A model generated the notes under the pieces. It was not told where the DNA came from. It made no database searches and saw only the letters and a program-made list of their open reading frames with translations. Source: Brasilonema sp. CT11 (lineage in GTDB: Bacteria; Cyanobacteriota; Cyanobacteriia; Cyanobacteriales; Nostocaceae). Taken from it: a DNA stretch of 48,231 nucleotides. The stretch lies in the NCBI RefSeq assembly GCF_017982655.1, contig NZ_JABXYX010000039.1, positions 1 through 48,231 on the forward strand, read 5' to 3'. Of this stretch, positions 25,061 to 31,527 are shown one piece after another. The position numbers and the translations under genes were made by a program. How positions within the stretch are numbered: position 1 is the first letter of the stretch; every line of letters starts with the position of its first letter.

Positions 25061-25429
25061 ATGCTGATCCAAAAACTAAACGACTGTGAAGAAATTATCG
25101 CTGAAGATGGAACTGTTCTGCGCGAACTGCTTCATCCTGACAAACAAGACATCAACTTGCGTTACAGTTTGGCGTATGCGATCTTGCCTGTTGGCAAAAC
25201 TTCGATTCCCCATTCCCTAAAGACTTCTGAGGTTTATTACATCATTAGCGGTGTTGGAGAAATGTCGATCGACAGTGAAGTTCGTCGCATTGAACCAGGC
25301 GATGCGGTTTACATTCCTCCAAATGCAATCCAGTTCCTTCACAACTACGGCGACGAACCCATTGTTTTCGTTTGTCTAGTCGATCCAGCTTGGCGCAAAG
25401 AAGACGAAACGATTTATGCACCAGTCTGA
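25061..25429 (+). CDS. Cupin-domain protein
   Basis: The 122-residue single-domain cupin has the first motif near IPHSLKTSEVYYIISGVGEM and the second near PGDAVYIPPNAIQFLHN. The usual HxH pair is H-S-L here, but the E and later H are kept, so metal binding is possible with an altered site. No catalytic function can be assigned. The ATG at 25061 is preferred over the upstream TTG at 25028, because homologues of this type start near MLIQKL. It lies between broken AraC and RidA fragments. Expression from its own promoter is unclear. Confidence 0.8.
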   Translation: MLIQKLNDCEEIIAEDGTVLRELLHPDKQDINLRYSLAYAILPVGKTSIPHSLKTSEVYYIISGVGEMSIDSEVRRIEPGDAVYIPPNAIQFLHNYGDEPIVFVCLVDPAWRKEDETIYAPV

Positions 25430-25457
25430 TTCATGCAAATCTCGCTGCTAGGGATGA

Positions 25458-25694
25458 TTGATCACGATCTTAGGAAACCTAGCTATCGTTCTAGATACAG
25501 CAGGAAGCTCGATAGAGAAATTGCTTCACCTTCGCATCTATGTTCGGGGTGAACTAGGAGAATTTATGGCAGCGATCGCACCGATTCTCGCACAATTTCT
25601 GGAAGATTCTCGCCCCGCTATAACTGGTATCGGTGTTGCCTCACTTGCCTCAAAAGAAACATTGGTTGAAATTGAGGCAACCGCATCGCTCTAA
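25458..25694 (+). pseudogene. RidA/YjgF-family protein, N-terminally truncated
   Basis: The frame encodes LGNLAIVLDTAGSSIEKLLH, then LRIYV, DSRPAITGIGVASLASKETL and VEIEATASL. That is the C-terminal two thirds of a RidA-like imine/enamine deaminase (L-x-N-x-x-x-x-L-x-x-A-G-S ... RPA-x-T-x-V ... VEIEAIA). About 45 N-terminal residues, including the strand that frames the active site, are missing, and a TGA lies just before TTG 25458. The catalytic Arg of the family (RPA motif) is present. It is a remnant, probably not translated. Confidence 0.7.
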
Positions 25695-25752
25695 TTCAGT
25701 CGCCCAAAAATATGAATTCACAAACAACTCAAAATCAAACCACCACTACTGC

Positions 25753-26480
25753 CTGGAGTTTAGACTATGACATGGAAAATAACCCAGCGATGCTGAGTTA
25801 AAGATAGTTCATACTAGAAATTGAGAAAATTGCTAAGCTAAGCAGATTTGGCAGTTGGCTTCCGAAATTTTCATACACAGCACGGGCGTAACCCTTTGAG
25901 TCGTGCGATTGGTTGCATAACGGTAGTGAGAGTTGTTAGCGCTTCTCTCATCTTCCGTTATTGGAGTCTGTCTTCAATCCAGGCTCCTTTTCTTGAAATT
26001 TTCTACCACTACTTCTGTGCGTCAGTTTAAATAAGAGTGGGCTAAAGCCCCAGAGCGGCTCTACTCGGCAACACGAAAAATCTTTCTCCTACGCCCCCTT
26101 CACCAACAGAATCAGGAATAACCTCAGCAGGAACAACAAGCGTTATCCGGTCTTTTTAGTACATGTGAACTTTTTCGGTGGCGAACGCCTATATCAGGTT
26201 ATACCGTTTCTTTATGAAGATGCGCCAAATCTTTAGCCTGCCTCTGCAGGCTTTGTTCGTATAGCCCCAGGCTTCAGCCTGTGGGGAAATAGAGCGCAGC
26301 CTCATACAGAATTGGTATTAGTTTTTGCTGCAAAAGCGAGCGTTGATGACTGCCTGCACCAGATGCCGACTCGACTACATTTTTTATACTTGTACCTAAG
26401 TGCCGTCTTTTAGTACATTTGAATTGATTTGCTTTTGAATTGATTTGCTTCTGCTCTCTGACTTTTAGTCTAAACTCCAG
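25753..26480 (-). mobile_element. Internally deleted copy of the composite-unit IS (right boundary)
   Basis: Both 15-bp termini are kept (CTGGAGTTTAGACTA at 25753 and its complement at 26466-26480). Read on the minus strand, it follows copy 1 from its left end to ATGAAAATTT (7730 in copy 1), then jumps to CGGAAGCCAACTGCC (about 8963), losing ~1.23 kb of transposase gene. It also carries a 16-bp tandem duplication near 26420-26450 and a 116-bp MITE (26202-26317). It can be moved only by the transposase of copy 1. Confidence 0.9.
26202..26317. mobile_element. MITE-like insertion inside the deleted IS copy
   Basis: Compared with IS copy 1 (rc around 7396), 116 extra bases interrupt CAGGTTA/GTTTTTGC. 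They begin TACCGTTTCTTTATGA and end TCATACAGAATTGGTA, imperfect inverted repeats, and TTA is directly repeated at both sides (26199-26201 and 26318-26320). The inside has short stems (CCTGCCTCTGCAGG, CCCCAGGCTTCAGCCTGTGGGG). No ORF. Comparison with the empty site in copy 1 makes the insertion clear. Confidence 0.85.
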
Positions 26481-26486
26481 TGGGAA

Positions 26487-26668
26487 TTGACAATTAAATT
26501 GTGAAATTTCTGGAATTTGACATCTAATTTGTGAATTCAGACTGAGAGCGGCGTGACAGCCTTAAATCGCAAAAAACCTGTCAGAATCCTTTCGATGACA
26601 GGTTTTTAAGCATTTGATGTCTCTGTGACAATATTTTGTTAAATTGACAAATAATTAGTTAATGTACA
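26487..26668 (-). other. Terminal region of the V-K transposon, tnsB-proximal end, with TnsB-like sites
   Basis: TnsB-like sites TTGACAnnTAATTtGTgAa(t) occur at 26487-26509, 26517-26539, 26624-26645 (GTGACAATATTTTGTTAA) and 26644-26668, the last ending in TGTACA at the element boundary. A site of the same kind lies at 7195-7218 beside tnsB. Read inward on the minus strand, the end begins TGTACATTAACTAATTATTT, the TGTACA start and TGTCA-spaced sites being typical of V-K ends such as ShCAST. The composite unit separates this end from tnsB. The element would still need its other end, outside the window. Confidence 0.75.
26572..26607. terminator. Bidirectional hairpin terminator within the transposon end
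   Basis: AAAAACCTGTCA at 26572-26583 pairs perfectly with TGACAGGTTTTT at 26596-26607 around a 12-base loop, with T runs in both directions. It should stop transcription entering or leaving the element. Its arms also contain TGTCA/TGACA, so it may double as a pair of TnsB half-sites. Confidence 0.75.
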
Positions 26669-26673
26669 TAAAA

Positions 26674-26697
26674 TGTACATTAACTAATTATTTGACA
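26674..26697 (+). other. Second, oppositely oriented transposon terminus (or half of a palindrome)
   Basis: TGTACATTAACTAATTATTT followed by GACA begins at 26674. It is the reverse complement of the adjoining terminus (26644-26668) over 21 bases, with only TAAAA (26669-26673) between. After 26697 no further TGACA-type sites follow before the gene ending at 26719. It may be the end of another V-K element abutting this one across a 5-bp target duplication, or a simple palindrome. Confidence 0.6.
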
Positions 26698-26718
26698 AGT
26701 AATTTATCGGATCTAATA

Positions 26719-27246
26719 TTATAAATATTTACTGATATCAAACTTATCTATCGGTTCACTTATAATATTACTTTTTCCAATTAGCTGACTTAAAACTAAA
26801 ATAGCTGCTTGGTGAAAATTATCACCTCCATTTGATGCTGAGTAATACTCTAAAATATAAGGATTAATATTGTTTTCAAAAAAATCAATGGCAGTTTTTA
26901 AGACACAAGCTTCAGTCTCAATCCCACAAATAAAGACTGTATGAATATCCCTTTTTTTAAGAAATATAAGAGTTTCTTCATTGCAGCCAGTATATATAGT
27001 TTTATTAAAAACAACCTTAGCAAATGGTTCAATTTCATCAACAAGTTTGCGCTCTGTGTCTGAAAAAAATTTGTTCCAATTTAGATATCTTACATAAGGA
27101 CTATCAAAGGTATTGATAAATCTTGTGAAGATAACGTACTCAAATATCTTTTGCTCTAATAGAGACTTAATTCGTTGTATAACATGACTTGTATTTTGAG
27201 TTATGAATCCGTTTTGAAGATCAATGACAAATAGGCATAAGTTCAT
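26719..27246 (-). CDS. Isochorismatase-family cysteine hydrolase (nicotinamidase-like)
   Basis: The 175-residue enzyme has an intact catalytic triad: D9 (FVIDLQNGF), K82 (VFNKTIYTG) and C114 (GIETEACVLKTA), with the cis-peptide motif before the cysteine. This is the nicotinamidase/isochorismatase branch, unlike the two YcaC-like proteins inside the composite unit. No metal-binding DxH pair typical of pyrazinamidases is evident, so the substrate is unknown. The gene is AT-rich. It is encoded on the minus strand from ATG 27246 and ends 22 bases from the transposon terminus, so the transposon lies just downstream of it. It seems to belong to the host or to a neighbouring element. Confidence 0.88.
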   Translation of the reverse strand: MNLCLFVIDLQNGFITQNTSHVIQRIKSLLEQKIFEYVIFTRFINTFDSPYVRYLNWNKFFSDTERKLVDEIEPFAKVVFNKTIYTGCNEETLIFLKKRDIHTVFICGIETEACVLKTAIDFFENNINPYILEYYSASNGGDNFHQAAILVLSQLIGKSNIISEPIDKFDISKYL

Positions 27247-27288
27247 ATTGTTAGACCTGAGAAAATCTTGGAATTCTAGCTTTTCAGT

Positions 27289-27437
27289 AGACCTCTTGCA
27301 AAAATGCTTGAATTGTCATGTTGATCGGAGCGAAACATCTCTGGAGATTCTTCGCTACACTGCGTTTCGTACCCTGCGGGAAGCCGCAAAGCGTCTACAG
27401 AATGACATTCACATTTCTTGACTTTTGCAAGAAGTCT
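27289..27437. mobile_element. MITE-like repeat, 149 bp
   Basis: The ends AGACCTCTTGCAAAA and TTTTGCAAGAAGTCT are inverted repeats (one mismatch). The inside holds GTCATGTTGATCGGAGCGAA and GAATGACA. Related text (GTCATTCTGAGTGAAGCG) recurs in the MITE at 32658-32814. No ORF. It lies upstream of the minus-strand hydrolase gene and may carry its promoter or simply be an insertion. Confidence 0.7.
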
Positions 27438-28010
27438 AATATTTATTATTAACAAATTATACTAATTCCAAAAATATTTGCGGCAGATAACGCATTCAAG
27501 ATCAACGGTAGCGCGATCGCTAACTCTGCATAATCCAGGTGAGGAACGATATCGATCCGAGTACCAAGCATGACTGCACACTTATTTTACTACCACTAAA
27601 TAATACTATCTATAGGAATCCGGTTTGATTTCTGAACTAACTCGTCAGGGCAGGGAACAGGGAACAGGGAAGAAGCAATAAAGATGTACCTAGCTTCGTC
27701 AAAAATCAAATATGAGTCCTATATATGCAACTTGGTATTAGCGCACGGTTGCCAGTGCCCAACGCCCTGGTGGGAAGGACCACGCCTGACGGAAGAGCGC
27801 CAGTTCCCAGGGTGTGGAAAACCCTTACACCCCTCGGACGTTCGGCGAAGCTTCGACGCCGCTCAGCTTCCGCTCAGTCGAGCCGCTGAGCGCTCATGGG
27901 GAAACCCCTACACTCCTGTATTTCTTCAAAATATCCCCTAAATATTTTCTGGAAAGACTGGTATCGTATTTGTAGCTAATATCCAGTCACTTATTACACA
28001 ACCATTCATT
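27438..28010. other. Repeat-rich intergenic region upstream of the STAND module
   Basis: There is no convincing gene. It contains an HIP1 site near 27513, the short tandem CAGGGAACAGGGAA near 27650, and a GC-rich interspersed repeat with stems at about 27740-27910 (GCCAGTGCCCAACGCCCTGG, then CCGCTCAGTCGAGCCGCTGAGCG). The ORF that could be drawn at 27684-27941 lies over these palindromes and resembles no protein. The promoter of the STAND operon should lie in the last 100 bases. Confidence 0.5.
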
Positions 28011-29597
28011 ATGAGCTTTAAAGAACTTATTGCGCAGCTACCTAAGATTCCTAATATTCTTGGTCAACTCCGCACACAAGCTCAGAACTATCCAAATCTT
28101 ATTGAAGAATTACAGAAATGGGGAGTAGACCCGACTCAGCCTCCGGAAAAACCTGATGCTATTTATGCTTGGAGTATCGTCAAGTATTATGACGAGTCTC
28201 AACAAAAACAGCCGATGATAGATTTGTTGGGTGAAGACGAGATAAAAAAGACTTTTGTAGAAAAATATAATGCTAATGACTTAGCAAATTTTTTAAAATC
28301 AGCAAAAGATTTTATTATTCGCAAGGGGTTGTGGCGTGAGTTTCAAGAAAAAGAGGTTGATCTGAGAGCAGAGATTCAGAATTTTTCTAGTGTTTACACT
28401 CAAGTTACGAAATGGTCTAGATCTCCTCTAAAAGTTTTAAATGATCCAGATTCTACTAAATTTTCAGAATATTCGCCTTATCCAAAAGAGTTCCAAGCAT
28501 TAATACAGAAAAAAATAGAGTCATTTCGCGGTCGAGAATTTGTTTTTCAGAAAATACAACAGTTTATTTACCGTAACTCTAACGGTTACTTTACTATCGT
28601 GGGAGATGCAGGTATGGGAAAAAGCGCGATCGCCGCTAAGTTTATTTGGAATCATAAATTTCCTTGCTATTTCAATATTCGCGCTGAGGGTCGCAATAGA
28701 CCTGAGTTGTTTTTGGAAAGTATTCGTCAACAGCTAATTAATCGTTTTTTGTTGCAGAATGCTAAGGATGATAATTTACAAACTTTGCTTCAAAAAGTCA
28801 GCGATAATTTGTTAGATGATGAACGCCTTGTGATTGTGGTTGATGCCCTTGATGAGGTGGAGCAAGAAGACCGAGATAAAAATATTTTAAATTTACCGAC
28901 GATACTCCCTAATAAAGTTTATTTCTTGTTGACAAGACGACCTTATGTTGCAGATAATAAGCGCTTGTACACTCAAAAAGTTCCTGAGGAGGAGTTAGAT
29001 TTAAGAAGTCAGGAATATGGAGATTTAAGCCGTCAAGATATTGAAAATTATATTTGGTTCTGTATCCAAGAAAATCCCAAAACTAAAGATAATCTCAGAA
29101 AATGGATTGAGGAGCGTAAAATAGCTGCTTTCACTTTCGTTGAGCAGGTAGCTGACAAAAGTGAAAATAACTTTATGTATTTGTCTTATCTCTTACCTGG
29201 AATTGCTAAGGGAGAATACAACGAGCTTTCTTTAGAAAGATTTCCGCAAGGTCTTCAGGAATACTATCGAACCCATTGGGTAAGGATGGGTATGGATACA
29301 GAACCTAAGGAAAAGATGGTGATTATTCTATTTATTTTCGTGGAAATTAGTACGCCGATTCCTTGTGAGATGATGGCAGAAATTGCCAACCAGGATGAAG
29401 ATGAGGTGCAAAAGGTTTTGGATCAGTGGGTTGAGTATTTGAAAGACCAGAAAATAGATAAAGAAACCTGCTATAGCATCTACCATACAAGTTTCCTTGA
29501 ATTCCTTAAAGGCAAACGGGAACTGAAGAAAACCCGGAAACTATTTGACGAAGTTAACCAAAGCATTGCTGAATATTTTACAAGGAAGATGGCGTAA
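28011..29597 (+). CDS. STAND/NACHT-type NTPase with N-terminal adaptor-like domain
   Basis: This 528-residue signal-transduction ATPase has an N-terminal helical domain (1-125; SFKELIAQLPKIPNILGQLR...LANFLKSAKDFIIRKGLW) that resembles the effector-associated adaptor domains of prokaryotic STAND proteins. The NTPase core has P-loop GDAGMGKSA (about 198-206), Walker B LVIVVDALDE (about 272-281) and LLTRRPY (about 306). Winged-helix and helical parts ending YHTSFLEFL (about 487) follow. Most relatives carry sensor repeats on the same chain; here the chain stops at TAA 29595-29597, and the WD40 sensor starts two bases later in another frame. It is first gene of a three-gene operon. Role: probable ligand-triggered switch; effector unknown. 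Confidence 0.85.
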   Translation: MSFKELIAQLPKIPNILGQLRTQAQNYPNLIEELQKWGVDPTQPPEKPDAIYAWSIVKYYDESQQKQPMIDLLGEDEIKKTFVEKYNANDLANFLKSAKDFIIRKGLWREFQEKEVDLRAEIQNFSSVYTQVTKWSRSPLKVLNDPDSTKFSEYSPYPKEFQALIQKKIESFRGREFVFQKIQQFIYRNSNGYFTIVGDAGMGKSAIAAKFIWNHKFPCYFNIRAEGRNRPELFLESIRQQLINRFLLQNAKDDNLQTLLQKVSDNLLDDERLVIVVDALDEVEQEDRDKNILNLPTILPNKVYFLLTRRPYVADNKRLYTQKVPEEELDLRSQEYGDLSRQDIENYIWFCIQENPKTKDNLRKWIEERKIAAFTFVEQVADKSENNFMYLSYLLPGIAKGEYNELSLERFPQGLQEYYRTHWVRMGMDTEPKEKMVIILFIFVEISTPIPCEMMAEIANQDEDEVQKVLDQWVEYLKDQKIDKETCYSIYHTSFLEFLKGKRELKKTRKLFDEVNQSIAEYFTRKMA

Positions 29598-29598
29598 G

Positions 29599-31527
29599 AT
29601 GGGGAAACTTGCCCAGAAATTAGCTGCACAACCTCTCTCGTTCCAGAACGCCTATCTAAGCGATGCCATAAAAAATTACGTGAAGTCGGGGAATTTTGCA
29701 CAGTACTACCAAACTTTGACTGATTTCGACTATTTAGAAGCCAAGATTAAGCGTCCTGAATTTGGAGTGCAAGCGCTGATTACAGATTACGATTTGATTG
29801 ACGAGTCAAAGGTGGCAACTCACTCAGACAGAGATACCCCATCCGCGCTGTCGCGCACCCTCCCCTTACTAAGGGGAGGGTTGGGGAGGGGTGTACTCGA
29901 TTTAGATGCAAAGCGCTATAACTCCCATGAAGTAGAAACGCTAAAACTGATTCAAGGAGCGCTGCGTCTCTCAGCACATATTTTAGCTGAGGATCACACG
30001 CAACTGGCAGGGCAATTATTAGGGCGGTTGCTGTCTTTTCCCCAACCTGAGATTCAGGCGTTATTAGCACAGGCAAAGCAGTGGCAAGATGATCCTTGGT
30101 TGCGTCCCCTGACACCTAGCTTAACTCCTCCCGGTGGGCGTTTGCTTCGTACTCTCACGGGTCATAGCAAGTCGGTAAACGCAGTCGCCGTCACCCCAGA
30201 CAGCAAGCGGGTGATTTCTGCTTCATCTGACAACACTCTCAAAGTTTGGGACTTGGCTGATGGCAAAGAAGTTTTCAGACTCAAAGCTCATAGCAACTGG
30301 GTAAACGCAGTCGCCGTCACCCCAGACGGCAAGCGGCTGATTTCTGCTTCCGTTGACAAAACACTCAAAGTCTGGGACTTGGCTGATGGCAAAGAAGTTT
30401 TCACACTTAACGCTCATCGCAACTCGGTAATGGCAGTTGCCGTCACGCCAGACGGCAAGCGGGTGATTTCTGCTTCATCTGACAACACACTCAAAGTTTG
30501 GGATTTGGCAGATGGCAAACAACTTTTCACACTCAAAGCTCATAGCCACTGGGTAACGGCAGTTGCCGTCACCCCAGACAGCAAGCGGGTGATTTCTGCT
30601 TCCGTTGACAACACACTCAAAGTCTGGGACTTGGCAAATGGCAAACAACTTTTCACACTCAACGCTCATAGCAAGTCGGTAACGGCAGTCGCCGTCACCC
30701 CAGACGGCAAGCGGCTGATTTCTGCTTCCGTTGACAACACACTCAAAGTCTGGGATTTGGCTGATGGCAAAGAAGTTTTCACACTCAATGCTCATAGCAA
30801 GTCGGTAAACGCAGTCGCCGTCACCCCAGACGGCAAGCGGGTGATTTCTGCTTCCCATGACAACACACTTAAAGTCTGGGACTTGGCAAATGGCAAACAA
30901 CTTTTCACACTCAACGCTCATAGCAAGTCGGTAAACGCAGTCGCCGTCACCCCAGACGGCAAGCGGCTGATTTCTGCTTCCGTTGACAACACTCTCAAAG
31001 TCTGGGACTTGGCAAATGGCAAAGAAGTTTTCACACTCAATGCTCATAGGGACTGGGTAAGGGCAGTCGCCGTCACCCCAGACGGCAAGCGGCTCATTTC
31101 TGCTTCCCATGACAACACACTCAAAGTCTGGGATTTGGCTGATGGCAAAGAAGTTTTCACACTCAATGCTCATAGCGACTGGGTAACGGCAGTTGCCGTC
31201 ACCCCAAACGGCAAGCGAGTGATTTCTGCTTGCGATGACAACACTCTCAAAGTCTGGGATTTGGCTGATGGCAAAGAAGTTTTCACACTCAATGCTCATA
31301 GGGACTTGGTAACGGCAGTTGCCGTCACTCCAGACGGCAAACGGGTGATTTCTGCTTCCGTTGACAACACACTCAAAGTCTGGGATTTGGCTGATGGCAA
31401 GGTTATTACCAATTTTACTGCTGATGGTTCAGTATGGTGTTGTGCTGTTGCACCGGATGGCATGACAATTACGGCAGGGGATAGTTTAGGACAAATTCAT
31501 TTCTTACAGTTAGAAGCAGGTCTATGA
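29599..31527 (+). CDS. WD40-repeat sensor protein of the split STAND module
   Basis: The protein has 642 residues from ATG 29599, which has AAGGAAG at 29582-29588; an in-frame ATG at 29545 would overlap the ATPase gene. The N-terminal 185 residues are helical (KLAQKLAAQPLSFQNAYLSD, then DYLEAKIKRPEFGVQALITD and later ETLKLIQGALRLSAHILAED), as in the linker of one-piece NACHT-WD40 proteins. Ten WD40 units of exactly 42 residues follow (GH/AH...VTPDGKRVISAS.DNTLKVWDLADGK), then one degenerate unit. The repeats probably form one or more propellers that bind a ligand. An in-frame palindrome (29832-29894) adds a stretch rich in Arg/Leu/Gly. The 3' end overlaps the next gene by four bases. A frameshift splitting a single ancestral gene is the alternative to a true two-gene design. 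Confidence 0.85.
   Translation: MGKLAQKLAAQPLSFQNAYLSDAIKNYVKSGNFAQYYQTLTDFDYLEAKIKRPEFGVQALITDYDLIDESKVATHSDRDTPSALSRTLPLLRGGLGRGVLDLDAKRYNSHEVETLKLIQGALRLSAHILAEDHTQLAGQLLGRLLSFPQPEIQALLAQAKQWQDDPWLRPLTPSLTPPGGRLLRTLTGHSKSVNAVAVTPDSKRVISASSDNTLKVWDLADGKEVFRLKAHSNWVNAVAVTPDGKRLISASVDKTLKVWDLADGKEVFTLNAHRNSVMAVAVTPDGKRVISASSDNTLKVWDLADGKQLFTLKAHSHWVTAVAVTPDSKRVISASVDNTLKVWDLANGKQLFTLNAHSKSVTAVAVTPDGKRLISASVDNTLKVWDLADGKEVFTLNAHSKSVNAVAVTPDGKRVISASHDNTLKVWDLANGKQLFTLNAHSKSVNAVAVTPDGKRLISASVDNTLKVWDLANGKEVFTLNAHRDWVRAVAVTPDGKRLISASHDNTLKVWDLADGKEVFTLNAHSDWVTAVAVTPNGKRVISACDDNTLKVWDLADGKEVFTLNAHRDLVTAVAVTPDGKRVISASVDNTLKVWDLADGKVITNFTADGSVWCCAVAPDGMTITAGDSLGQIHFLQLEAGL
29832..29894 (+). repeat. 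Palindromic interspersed repeat inserted in frame in the WD40 gene
   Basis: CCCTCCCCTT/AAGGGGAGGG pair perfectly around three bases at about 29859-29881, embedded in a repeat seen in cyanobacterial intergenic DNA (CCCCATCCGCGCTGTCGCGC). A related palindrome lies at 45966-46047. Here it is translated as DTPSALSRTLPLLRGGLGRG without breaking the frame, interrupting the helical linker. Confidence 0.8.
30163..31422 (+). repeat. Ten perfect-length 126-bp tandem repeats (WD40 coding)
   Basis: Units start at 30163 and every 126 bases to 31297. They are nearly identical in DNA except at a few codons: those after the first His (SKS, SNW, RNS, SHW, RDW, SDW, RDL), one before VAV (N, M, T, R) and the one after ISAS (S, V, H, D). 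LANGKQLF or LADGKEVF alternates at the end. Homogenised backbones with variable surface codons suggest recent unit exchange. Confidence 0.97.

Larger units (their letters stand above)
7250..26480. mobile_element. 19.2-kb composite (IS-bounded) unit inserted in the tnsB-side end of the V-K transposon
   Basis: Two copies of one IS in inverted orientation bound the region (7250-9073 and 25753-26480). The bases just outside the outer termini are identical: TGGGAA at 7244-7249 and at 26481-26486. This is the pattern of a single transposition event of the whole unit with a 6-bp target duplication. Joining 7249 to 26487 restores a continuous series of TnsB-like sites between tnsB and the TGTACA terminus. 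The inner ends at 9074 and 25752 show no such repeat. The payload includes the sensor kinase, response regulator and the redox/hydrolase genes. An alternative is two separate IS insertions plus recombination. Confidence 0.75.

Noticed and set aside
26644-26697. Ordinary terminator of the gene at 26719-27246
   Set aside because: The stem is AT-rich without a U tract, and its arms equal the transposon terminus including TGTACA, so a transposon origin fits better, although a plain palindrome is not excluded.
27684-27941. 85-codon ORF before the STAND operon
   Set aside because: It covers GC-rich interspersed palindromes, has no protein-like pattern and no ribosome-binding site.
30475-31299. 274-codon ORF on the minus strand
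   Set aside because: It lies wholly inside the 126-bp WD40 repeats and is itself just a 42-residue repeat on the antisense strand. It is a by-product of the repeat.
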